Below are positions 37,463 to 45,248 of a DNA stretch of 64,000 nt, one piece after another (the first letter of the stretch is position 1; each line of letters opens with the position of its first letter). The translations under genes and the position numbers were made by a program. Source of the DNA: Promethearchaeota archaeon (GTDB taxonomy: Archaea > Asgardarchaeota > Lokiarchaeia > Sigyniarchaeales > SOKP01); contig JABXKD010000008.1 in NCBI GenBank assembly GCA_013375475.1, positions 1 through 64,000 of the forward strand, written 5' to 3'. The notes under the pieces were generated by a model that saw nothing but the letters and a program-made list of their open reading frames with translations, was not told the origin of the DNA and did no database searches.

Positions 37463-38216
37463 ATTTTTAATTACATCTTTAACATCTTGTACTGGATGTA
37501 TAACAGCATTAATATCGCTGGATATCTTTCCACAATTTCTTGAGAGAACGAAAATCGAACACTTTCCATTTATATTTGATAATTTAAACATAAAAGAATG
37601 CGATATAGCGCTAGTAGAAGGGTGTGTGTCCGAAAAGAACCAGATCAAATATCTTCATGAAATACGAAAAAATGCAAAAAAACTATATGCATTCGGTACT
37701 TGCGCAGCATTTGGGGGGATTCTTAGTCTCTCAAATAAGAAAGAAGCGTATCCCATTTCAAAATTTGTAGATGTTGATGGAGTAATACCTGGATGTCCTC
37801 CTCCCGCCATACTTCTAGGTAATTGTTTATTAAAGCTAGTTGAGAACAAAAAACTCAAGTTAAACTTAAAAAATATGTGTTCAACTTGTCCTTTAAGCAA
37901 CCAAGTGCCATTGGGGTTATCGTTAACGATAAAAAAAATTAAACCAAGAAACGATGAAATTCAATTTCCAGAAGAAAATTTATCGTGTTTTTTGAATGAT
38001 GAGATTTTATGTTTAGGTCCCGTTACTCGAGATGGCTGCGATCATCTTTGTATACACTACGGATTACCCTGTGAGGGATGCTTAGGACCGGTTTCAAAAG
38101 ATTTTACATCGAATTTTATCAATTTCTTAAGCCTTTTTAACCTTTCTAAAGATTTAAGAAAATATAAAGGGATATATAATAGGTTCTCAAAATCACTTTT
38201 AGGAGGGAAAATTTGA
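37452..38216 (+). CDS. mvhG: F420-non-reducing-type [NiFe] hydrogenase small subunit
   Basis: 254 residues. It begins at TTG 37452, preceded by a strong GGAGGAGA element inside the end of the HdrA gene, and overlaps that gene by 11 bases. Ligands for the proximal 4Fe-4S cluster are visible: SCTGC (12-16), VEGCV (about 56-60), GTCAAFGG (about 82-89) and PGCPPP (about 113-118). A second cysteine group NMCSTC and CDHLCIHYGLPCEGCLGPV (about 195-213) supplies further clusters, as in group 3 MvhG subunits. It passes electrons from the Ni-Fe subunit to MvhD/HdrA. There is no Tat signal, so it acts in the cytoplasm. Confidence 0.92.
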   Translation: MKLRFLITSLTSCTGCITALISLDIFPQFLERTKIEHFPFIFDNLNIKECDIALVEGCVSEKNQIKYLHEIRKNAKKLYAFGTCAAFGGILSLSNKKEAYPISKFVDVDGVIPGCPPPAILLGNCLLKLVENKKLKLNLKNMCSTCPLSNQVPLGLSLTIKKIKPRNDEIQFPEENLSCFLNDEILCLGPVTRDGCDHLCIHYGLPCEGCLGPVSKDFTSNFINFLSLFNLSKDLRKYKGIYNRFSKSLLGGKI

Positions 38217-39517
38217 TGGATAAAGTTGTAGTACCGTGCACAAGAGTTGAAGGTCATGGGAACTTAAACATTTATTTAAAAAATGATGAAATTTATCAAA
38301 CTGAATTGAACTTTTCAGTATTCAGAGGATTTGAAAATATTTTATTAGGCAAAAAGTTAATAGATATTCCAAATATAGTATCTAGAGTTTGTGGCTTGTG
38401 TTACGTTTCTCAAACAATTGCTAGTTGCAAAGCAATTGAAGCTATATACGGAATAGAACCATCACATGAATTAAGTTTGCTTAGAAGACTTCTATTATCT
38501 GGAGAATTAATAAAGTCGCACATTATGCATTATTTTTTTCATTCCTTGCCAGATCTACTAAAAATATTTAATATTTACGGTAACATTGATGAACGTTATA
38601 ATTTAATTAATTACAATCCCCATTTAACAAGTAATATTTTTAATTTAATAAAAATTAGTTCAGAAATAAATAAATTAATGGGAGGAAGGGTAATACATCC
38701 AATTACACCTTTGCCTGGAGGAATAATATTCAATCCGGGTCAAAAAAGCCTAATCTTTGTAGAGAAATACCTAAAAAAGGGAATTAGTAATATAGAAATT
38801 GTAATTGAGAATTTTATTGATTTATTTTCTGCTTTTGATCCTCCTGCAGAATTTGATCTTTCAAATCCTATCTATTTTGGCTTAAAAAATGATATAGATT
38901 TTGATAGATATGAAGGAAACCTCATACTTAAACAAGATGAAACAACCTACGACGATTTTCAAGCAAAAAATTATTCAAAATATTTTGATAAAGACCCTAA
39001 TCTTTATGGGATTATGTTTAAGACGAAATCAAAAAATAAAATCTTAACAGGGCCATTAGCGCGCTATAATTTAACTCAAAATTATGGGATAGATAAAATA
39101 TCCGAATATTTAAGCAATTTTGGAAAAAAATGGAAAAATAGTTTATTATTTTTAAATTTTTTACAATTAATCGAAATTTACTACGAAATTGAAAAAAGCA
39201 TTGAATTAATAACTACAATTTCATTTAAAAGTAAATATAAACTTAAGCAACTGAATTCAATAAAGGAAACAAATGGAATAGGGGTTATCGAAGCACCAAG
39301 AGGTATTTTGATGCATCATTATCATTTAAATAAAGCTAAAATCGTTGACCAAGTAAAACTATTCATTGCAACAGAAATAAATTTGCCTATTCTTAATAAA
39401 ATGATAACTGAATATGCTAAAAAGTTATATGAAAAAGAAGATATAGATTCTGTTAAAGAAAAAATACAAATAATGATAAGAGCATTTGATCCTTGTATAT
39501 CGTGTGCTTCTCATTAA
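38216..39517 (+). CDS. mvhA: [NiFe] hydrogenase large subunit without C-terminal extension
   Basis: 433 residues from ATG 38216, which overlaps the mvhG stop in TGATG and follows AGGAGGG. All four nickel ligands are present: RVCGLC (C59, C62) and DPCISC (C427, C430). The protein ends exactly at DPCISCASH, the residue at which maturation proteases normally cut; no tail remains to remove. The N-terminal motif reads CGLCYVSQ, with glutamine where most large subunits have histidine after the second cysteine. Together with MvhG and the HdrA-MvhD fusion it should oxidise or evolve H2 in the cytoplasm. No hydrogenase maturation gene is in the window. Confidence 0.92.
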   Translation: MDKVVVPCTRVEGHGNLNIYLKNDEIYQTELNFSVFRGFENILLGKKLIDIPNIVSRVCGLCYVSQTIASCKAIEAIYGIEPSHELSLLRRLLLSGELIKSHIMHYFFHSLPDLLKIFNIYGNIDERYNLINYNPHLTSNIFNLIKISSEINKLMGGRVIHPITPLPGGIIFNPGQKSLIFVEKYLKKGISNIEIVIENFIDLFSAFDPPAEFDLSNPIYFGLKNDIDFDRYEGNLILKQDETTYDDFQAKNYSKYFDKDPNLYGIMFKTKSKNKILTGPLARYNLTQNYGIDKISEYLSNFGKKWKNSLLFLNFLQLIEIYYEIEKSIELITTISFKSKYKLKQLNSIKETNGIGVIEAPRGILMHHYHLNKAKIVDQVKLFIATEINLPILNKMITEYAKKLYEKEDIDSVKEKIQIMIRAFDPCISCASH

Positions 39518-39575
39518 CACTAAAATCCACAAAATTTAAGTACAATAGATTTAATGAAGAAGAGAGTTATTTAAT

Positions 39576-40139
39576 TTGAAAAGAAATCTCTTAAATAATG
39601 CCAAAATTAAGAATTCATTTAGAGAATTGTGTGAAATTTTTTTATTTTATTTTGATGAGACTATAGGGCATGTCTCTCTTCTAATCCGTCCAGAAAATGC
39701 GCTAGATCATGATTCGGGAAAATTACGTCTCTTAAAATACCATCCAATTTGGTTTTTAGAACTTAAAGATGAAACTACAATTAACCGAATCGATTTAGAA
39801 TATTGTAATCAAATGTATCTTGCGAAAAAGTTTGTTATTGAATCTAAGAGAGTAAAAAAAAGGACAGAGTCTTTTCAGAAATTGGGTGAAACTATTGTGC
39901 TGATACTTGTGTTACCCACAGATTTAGATGTTTTTGGAGGAGAAGTATTAAACTTGTTAACGAAAAAATTAATCGAAAAATTTGATAAGACACTTTATCA
40001 TGTAATCGAGTCAGAAATTGCGAAACTAGAAATAATAAAAACGGAGAATTTAATCAATAAGATAAAAAAAGGAGATCAAATAAAAGCAGAAATAAACGCT
40101 ATAATTAACCTTACTTTTGGGAATATTTTTCATCATTAA
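39576..40139 (+). CDS. Small longin-like protein, unknown function
   Basis: 187 residues starting at TTG 39576. The segment FYFDETIGHVSLLIRPENAL, then HPIWFLELKDETTINRIDLEY, AKKFVIESKR and ETIVLILVLPTDLDVFGGEVLNLLTKKLIEKF suggests an alternating strand-helix fold of the longin/roadblock sort, followed by a long C-terminal helix. Asgard archaea carry many such proteins, often near small GTPases. It lies next to a Rag-like GTPase gene (convergent) and 58 bases after mvhA. It could regulate that GTPase or be part of the hydrogenase operon; neither is shown. Confidence 0.6.
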   Translation: MKRNLLNNAKIKNSFRELCEIFLFYFDETIGHVSLLIRPENALDHDSGKLRLLKYHPIWFLELKDETTINRIDLEYCNQMYLAKKFVIESKRVKKRTESFQKLGETIVLILVLPTDLDVFGGEVLNLLTKKLIEKFDKTLYHVIESEIAKLEIIKTENLINKIKKGDQIKAEINAIINLTFGNIFHH

Positions 40140-40473
40140 TTAAAAAAACTGATGCGACATCTTTAAAATTGCAGGAACTAATTTCTTAGTTAACATTTAA
40201 AGGCACTTATATTGACCATATTGTTATAAACCCTCAAAATGAATCGTTTTCTAAAATTCGATCAGGCTATTCAAAGTTCTCATCATTCAAACTACATACT
40301 ATAAGAATTTTTTGAAAAAGAGCTATTGAACGAAAAAGTTGAAAAATGCCTTCCCGAAGAAGAATTATTGTTTGTGACTCCTTTAATTAAAAAAATACTA
40401 AATATTATGCTTTCCATTATTGAAGAACATTCTAAAAGAACAATATTTTCTGATAGAATTGATTTAAAATTAA
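40140..40473. other. Gap with one interrupted ORF
   Basis: The only structure seen between the longin-like gene and the Rag-like GTPase gene is the interrupted reading frame at 40239-40493, described separately. No RNA gene or clear promoter was recognised. Confidence 0.5.
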
Positions 40474-40493
40474 TTAATAATCAATCTTATTAA
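40239..40493 (+). pseudogene. Interrupted small gene or decayed fragment
   Basis: A frame starting at ATG 40239 (MNRFLKFDQAIQSSHHSNY) runs 21 codons to TAA at 40302-40304 and then stays open for a further 62 codons (EFFEKELLNEKVEKCLPEEE ... DLKLINNQSY) to TAA 40491-40493. The composition on both sides of the stop looks protein-like and helical. It overlaps the end of the convergent GTPase gene by 20 bases. It may be a recently broken gene, a remnant of a longer one, or a downstream ORF with a TTG start. Confidence 0.4.
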
Positions 40494-41427
40494 GGAATTT
40501 TTTCAGATTTTTAAAATCTTCTCCATCTAAAGAACTAATAACAGTGTTAAATGTTTCTTCACTTTTACTCTTAGTAACTATCATCAACACAGATCCGTTA
40601 CTTACTTCCCTTACTAAAATATAGTTGTTATCACTTTCATATATAACTGTGGATAATTCTAAAGGAGAAATAGCAGAATCAGATAAGTTCATAATTTTTG
40701 TAAAAATCTGATAGATATTACTATCAAGAGTTCCTATCTCAAATTTCATGAATTGGAGAGGTTTGTGCTCAAATTTACCTAAAGTTGAAGCTATTAATAA
40801 ACCATCAGGTTGATTGAATAAAAAGTATTCAGAAAGCGTACCTAACTTCATTTGATCTAACATATGCCTTATTTTTCCAAGTTTTTGTAAAGCTAATGTA
40901 TTCTGTTGAATTTTGTAATCAAGAATTTCGATCAACCTATGTTGGGCACTTCCTTCTTTCACCGATACAGGAGTAAAAGCAACCTTGCTTTTTAAATCAT
41001 CCGTTAAGCCTTTAATCAAGAGTTCATAAATATCATCTTCTTTTGACTCTTGAAGATCAATTTTATTCAACAAAACATATACTATTTCAACTCCAGGACT
41101 ATATTCAAAAATATATTTCATGAAATTATCAAAGATTTCTTTTAACTTAGGTTCCTCTGCCGCTGAATCAACCATGAATACTGCTGTCATCACTTCAGAA
41201 AAAATAAGCTCACGCTTTTTTTCTGAAAAATAACTGTCCATATAGAGTTGTTGCCCTCCCAAATCCCAGATGGATAGTTCCATAATCCCTCTAAAAATAA
41301 AATTTTCTCTCGAGACTCCTTTAGTAGGTTTCAGATTAAGGACTTTCATAAAGTTATATCCTAAGCAAGTAGTCCGCATTAAGGATGTTTTACCCGCACC
41401 ACCCGGACCAAACAGAAGTACCTTTAT
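40474..41427 (-). CDS. Rag/Gtr-like GTPase with C-terminal roadblock-type domain, probable AUA start
   Basis: About 317 residues if counted from AUA 41427. G motifs: P-loop GPGGAGKTS (about 7-15), WDLGGQQ (54-60, glycine rather than alanine as in Rag/Arf), NKID (121-124). Switch phrase MDSYFSEKKRELIFSEV resembles RagA/Gtr1. The last 120 residues (DGLLIASTLGKF ... NLKKFLNKIDY) look like a roadblock/longin fold, as in eukaryotic Rag GTPases. The first ATG, at 41379, would remove the P-loop. Upstream of it the frame is open only to TGA 41434-41436 and holds no ATG, GTG or TTG. GGTG at 41435-41438 is placed as a Shine-Dalgarno for AUA 41427. Alternatively, a four-base insertion has broken an ATG start at 41439. 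Role by homology: nutrient or membrane signalling. Confidence 0.82.
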   Translation of the reverse strand: MKVLLFGPGGAGKTSLMRTTCLGYNFMKVLNLKPTKGVSRENFIFRGIMELSIWDLGGQQLYMDSYFSEKKRELIFSEVMTAVFMVDSAAEEPKLKEIFDNFMKYIFEYSPGVEIVYVLLNKIDLQESKEDDIYELLIKGLTDDLKSKVAFTPVSVKEGSAQHRLIEILDYKIQQNTLALQKLGKIRHMLDQMKLGTLSEYFLFNQPDGLLIASTLGKFEHKPLQFMKFEIGTLDSNIYQIFTKIMNLSDSAISPLELSTVIYESDNNYILVREVSNGSVLMIVTKSKSEETFNTVISSLDGEDFKNLKKFLNKIDY

Positions 41428-41434
41428 TTTATTT

Positions 41435-41438
41435 CACC
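41435..41438 (-). promoter_or_regulatory. GGTG Shine-Dalgarno before non-AUG start
   Basis: GGTG lies seven bases upstream of AUA 41427 on the minus strand. The spacing matches that of the GGTG before ACG 18077. It is short, and an ATG (ATGACGGTGAAA) begins four bases farther upstream in a different frame and is stopped after four codons. Confidence 0.4.
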
Positions 41439-41653
41439 GTCATTCTTTTTTAGTATTATTGAAAGAGATAATTGAGTTTAAATTAATTAATTAAATCAAC
41501 TAATATATTTTTTATGAATTAATGATTATTTAATCTTTTTCTAATTATTATACGATTTATGAGATTTTAAATGCATGGACGATTGAGTTAAATATAATTT
41601 TAAATTACTTTAAATACAATTTAATTTAAATGTAAAAAAGAATGTGATCAACT

Positions 41654-42181
41654 ATGAATTTGGAAGATTATATTAGAAATGTCCCTAATTTCCCAATCGA
41701 AGGAATTCAGTTTAAAGATGTTACGACTTTATGTAAAGTTCATGCTTCTTTTAAAGAATCTTGTGATCAATTAATTACTTATTTTAAAGATAGGGGAATC
41801 ACGAAGGTCTGTGCTGTTGAGGCTAGGGGGTATATATGGGGCGGTGTTTTAGCTTATCAGTTAGGTGCGGGATTTATTTTAATCCGAAAACCTGGAAAAC
41901 TGCCTGCTGAAACCATCAGTGAGACTTATGAACTTGAATATGGTACAGATACAATTGAAATGCATAAAGATGCAATAGAAAAGGATGATAAAGTCCTATT
42001 ATTTGACGATTTATTAGCAACTGGTGGTACGGCAAAAGCAGCATGTAATTTAATAGAAAAAGCAGGGGGTATTGTCGAAGGAATTGCATTTGTTATTGAA
42101 CTTACTGGGAGTTTACATGGGAGAGATAAATTAGAAGGTTATAACTTAGTTAGTTTAGTTAAGATTCCTGTAGAAGAATAG
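41654..42181 (+). CDS. apt: Adenine phosphoribosyltransferase
   Basis: 175 residues, the standard length. It converts adenine and PRPP to AMP. The phosphoribosyltransferase motif LLFDDLLATGGTAKAA (about 116-131), the start YIRNVPNFPIEGIQFKDVT, and VEARGYIWGGVLAYQLGAGFILIRKPGKLP (split here into VEARGYIWG and FILIRKPGKLP) are diagnostic. Adenine from the two methylthioadenosine phosphorylases at 46.7-48.4 kb could be salvaged by it. Confidence 0.94.
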   Translation: MNLEDYIRNVPNFPIEGIQFKDVTTLCKVHASFKESCDQLITYFKDRGITKVCAVEARGYIWGGVLAYQLGAGFILIRKPGKLPAETISETYELEYGTDTIEMHKDAIEKDDKVLLFDDLLATGGTAKAACNLIEKAGGIVEGIAFVIELTGSLHGRDKLEGYNLVSLVKIPVEE

Positions 42182-42330
42182 CAAAACAATTAGATTCACT
42201 TGTTTCTCTGAATTACGAATGACCCATTTTTTTCCCTTAAATATCTCCCTATTTTTTAGTCTGAAAATTTAAATAATTCTCTGTACTTTATACTCACAAT
42301 ATTAAAATAAACACTTTATTAGGTGTGAAT

Positions 42331-43419
42331 TTGACTACGAACCTAAAAAAAACTCCTTTCTACAATATCCATTTAAAATCGGGAGCAAAAATGGTAGATT
42401 TTGCTGGTTTTAGTATGCCAGTTCAGTACGATAGCATTATAAAAGAGCACGAAGCAGTACGTACTAAAGCTGGAATATTTGATGTTTCTCATATGGGCGA
42501 GTTTCTGTTGGAGGGGAATGATGTAATTGATTTTCTTCAATATGTCATGATAAATGATTTGAACTTACTCGAACCGTCAAAAGGTCAATATTCTTGCATG
42601 TGTTACGAAAATGGGACGGTTATTGACGATCTTGTATATTATGAGGAAGCAGCTGATCGATTTAGAATGATTGTCAATGCTGGTAATATCGAAAAAGATT
42701 TTCAATGGTTAAACGAGCATATAAGTGGTAAGGATGTAAAAATAACCAATCTATCCTCAAAACGTTGTCGTTTAGCGTTTCAAGGACCTAAAACTGACGA
42801 ATACCTCCAACCTCTAGTAGATGTAGAATTATCGACCATAAATAGATTTTACTTTGCTCGTTGCATGTTAAGTAGTATGCCTATTTTTATAGCTAGAACC
42901 GGGTATACGGGTGAACGCGGATTTGAAATATCATTTGAAAATGAATATGCTGAAAAAATCTGGGATGAGTTACTAAAGGTGGGAGCATCACCAGCGGGGT
43001 TGGGAGCTCGAGATTCGTTAAGACTTGAAGCAACTTATTCCTTATACGGTCACGAAATAAACGATTCTATAACGCCTGTTGAAGCTGGATTATTCTGGCT
43101 TGTTAAACCAAAAAAAGGGATTGAATATATTGGTAAAAAAGTGTTATTAAAGCAAAAAACTGAAGGAACCGATCGAATTATAGTTGGATTAAATCTATTA
43201 GATAGGGGTATTATAAGGGAAAACTTTAAAATTTTTAAAGAGGGTGAAAAGATTGGATATGTCACATCAGGCGGCTATTCACCAACCCTTAAAAAGACAA
43301 TAGGTCTAGGATTAATCAGCAAACAACATAAAGAAGAAGGAACTGAACTTGAAATTGAAGTCCGGAATAAATTACTTAGAGGAGTTGTCGTATCTACACC
43401 TTTTTATCGTAATGTTTAA
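42331..43419 (+). CDS. gcvT: Glycine cleavage system T protein (aminomethyltransferase)
   Basis: About 362 residues. It moves the aminomethyl carbon from the H protein to a tetrahydropterin, releasing ammonia. Motifs: KTPFYNIHLKSGAKMVDFAGF, MPVQYDSIIKEHEAVRT, FDVSHMGEF, IARTGYTGERGFEI (about 188-201) and LGARDSLRLEA. GTG 42325 is in frame, but AGGTGTG is better read as the Shine-Dalgarno for TTG 42331. It is first of a four-gene operon (T, H, P-alpha, P-beta). In this organism the acceptor could be tetrahydromethanopterin, since Mch and Mtd are encoded nearby. Confidence 0.95.
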   Translation: MTTNLKKTPFYNIHLKSGAKMVDFAGFSMPVQYDSIIKEHEAVRTKAGIFDVSHMGEFLLEGNDVIDFLQYVMINDLNLLEPSKGQYSCMCYENGTVIDDLVYYEEAADRFRMIVNAGNIEKDFQWLNEHISGKDVKITNLSSKRCRLAFQGPKTDEYLQPLVDVELSTINRFYFARCMLSSMPIFIARTGYTGERGFEISFENEYAEKIWDELLKVGASPAGLGARDSLRLEATYSLYGHEINDSITPVEAGLFWLVKPKKGIEYIGKKVLLKQKTEGTDRIIVGLNLLDRGIIRENFKIFKEGEKIGYVTSGGYSPTLKKTIGLGLISKQHKEEGTELEIEVRNKLLRGVVVSTPFYRNV

Positions 43420-43453
43420 ACAAAAAAAATTTTTAAATTAAATGGTGAAAATA

Positions 43454-43849
43454 ATGGAATATGAATTTCCTAGCGAACTTATGTATCTCCAAACGCACGA
43501 ATGGATTCGAATTGAAGATAAAATTGCTACTATAGGAATCACGGATTTTGCTCAACATCAATTAGGTGATATTGTCTATGTGGAATTGCCTGAAATCGGA
43601 ACCACTATTGATAAAGGCAGTAATGTTGCTGAAATCGAATCCGTAAAAGCAGTTGGTGAATTGATAATGCCATTGTCTGGTAAAATCATTGAAATTAATA
43701 CTGCTCTTGCTGGTAAACCCGAATCAGTGAATTCTTCTCCCTATGGAACGGGTTGGATAGTGAAGATAGAAATTAATAACAAAAGCGAAATTGAAGATCT
43801 ATTGACTGTGGAAGCGTATAAAGAAGTTGTAGAGGCAGAGAAAAAATAA
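43454..43849 (+). CDS. gcvH: Glycine cleavage system H protein
   Basis: 131 residues. It carries the lipoyl arm between P, T and L proteins. The lipoylation site lies in VAEIESVKAVGELIMPLSGKI (split: VAEIESVKAVGEL), with the modified lysine in SVKAV. Start: an ATG at 43442 overlaps GGTGAAA, which functions better as Shine-Dalgarno for ATG 43454, giving MEYEFPSELMYLQTHEW, the usual beginning. It is 34 bases after gcvT. A lipoate-attachment gene and the L protein are not in the window. Confidence 0.95.
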   Translation: MEYEFPSELMYLQTHEWIRIEDKIATIGITDFAQHQLGDIVYVELPEIGTTIDKGSNVAEIESVKAVGELIMPLSGKIIEINTALAGKPESVNSSPYGTGWIVKIEINNKSEIEDLLTVEAYKEVVEAEKK

Positions 43850-43907
43850 ACTTTTATTCAAAATCTTAATTTTATTCCTTATATTTTTAAAGTTTGAGTT
43901 GCATAAT

Positions 43908-45248
43908 ATGGATTTCGTATCTCACGATGATGATACTATTACTGAAATGCTCAAAGTAATAGGAGTTAATAAAATAGAAGATCTCTTTAAAGATATTCCT
44001 AAAGATCTGATAATCAACGGGTTAAATCTTCCAGAAGGTTTATCAGAACCGGATGTTTTGAAGAAAATGAAAGAGATTGGTAAGAAAAATACAATCAGCA
44101 CGAATTCTTTTTTAGGAGCGGGATGTTACTTTCATTATATTCCTACTATAGTAGATTTTATAATCAGTCGTTCAGAATTTTATACTTCTTACACACCTTA
44201 TCAAGCAGAAGCGAGTCAAGGGTATTTACAAGCAATCTATGAATATCAAAGCGTAATATCTCGGCTTACTCAAATGGATATAGCCAATGCAAGTATGTAC
44301 GATGGTTCAACAGCTCTAGCGGAAGCCGCTATAATGGCATCTATCATAACACGGAAAAATCAAATAATTATATTAGAAGGAGTTCACCCTGAATATATCG
44401 AAGTAGTTAAAACTTACTGTTGGGGACAAGATATAACATTTAAAATTGTCGCCCTAGATAAAATAGGGAACGAATTAAATCAAGAAATAGCAGCAGTCCT
44501 ATTTCAAAGTCCCAACTTTTTTGGTGATGTAGAAGATGTATCCGTTTTAGTAAAAGAAATTAGAGAGAAGTCTCCAAATTGTCTAATAATCCAGTGTATG
44601 ACTGACCCTACCTGTTTAGGTATTCTAAAACCTCCTGGTGAAACAGATATAGATATTTTTGTGGCCGAAGGGCAATCATTTGGAATTAGTCCTTCATTTG
44701 GTGGACCGGGACTAGGTATTTTTACAGCGAAAAAAAAATTTCTTAGGAAAATTCCTGGGAGATTAGTTGGTAAAACAAAAGAAATTAACGGAGAGCGCGA
44801 GGGTTTTCTTTTAACTTTACAAGCTCGAGAACAACACATACGAAGAGAAAAAGCTAGTTCAAACATTTGCACAAATCAAGCATTATGTTCCTTGTCGGCA
44901 CTGATTTATATTATTTCATTAGGAAAAACTGGATTACGTGAAATTGCTACTCAAAACATTCAAAAAGCTCATTATGTAAAAAATAAGCTACACGATATTC
45001 CTGGGTATGAAATCTTAAACACTAAACCCACATATAACGAGTTCATTGTAAAATGCCCTAATGTCGATTCTTTAATTCAAGAATGTAAAAAACTCAACTT
45101 ACTTGCTCCTTTTTCACTATCAAAATATTATCCCAATATGAGGGATGTGGTTCTTGTTTGTGTAACTGAATCGAATTCCCTGGAATCCATTGAAAAGTTT
45201 ATCAAGGCTTCAGAAGCTGCAATTAAAAATAAGGAGGGGTGTGTTTAG
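43908..45248 (+). CDS. gcvPA: Glycine dehydrogenase (decarboxylating) subunit 1
   Basis: About 446 residues. N-terminal half of the split P protein, found in archaea and many bacteria. Motifs include FLGAGCYFHYIPTIVD, YTPYQAEASQGYLQAIYEYQ, NASMYDGSTALAEA and AEGQSFGISPSFGGPGLGIF, and RAREQHIRREKASSNICTNQAL-like sequence (here LQAREQHIRREKASSNI). With P-beta it decarboxylates glycine and loads the aminomethyl group on H. TTG 43899 is also in frame; ATG 43908 is preferred. Its TAG stop overlaps the GTG start of gcvPB. Confidence 0.96.
   Translation: MDFVSHDDDTITEMLKVIGVNKIEDLFKDIPKDLIINGLNLPEGLSEPDVLKKMKEIGKKNTISTNSFLGAGCYFHYIPTIVDFIISRSEFYTSYTPYQAEASQGYLQAIYEYQSVISRLTQMDIANASMYDGSTALAEAAIMASIITRKNQIIILEGVHPEYIEVVKTYCWGQDITFKIVALDKIGNELNQEIAAVLFQSPNFFGDVEDVSVLVKEIREKSPNCLIIQCMTDPTCLGILKPPGETDIDIFVAEGQSFGISPSFGGPGLGIFTAKKKFLRKIPGRLVGKTKEINGEREGFLLTLQAREQHIRREKASSNICTNQALCSLSALIYIISLGKTGLREIATQNIQKAHYVKNKLHDIPGYEILNTKPTYNEFIVKCPNVDSLIQECKKLNLLAPFSLSKYYPNMRDVVLVCVTESNSLESIEKFIKASEAAIKNKEGCV

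Noticed and set aside
41320-41345. Match between the Rag-like switch I (KVLNLKPTK) and the N-termini of the two C1-block unknowns (VLELKPLK, VLDLKPVK)
   Set aside because: In the GTPase this is the normal switch I region before the conserved threonine; the similarity is likely coincidence.
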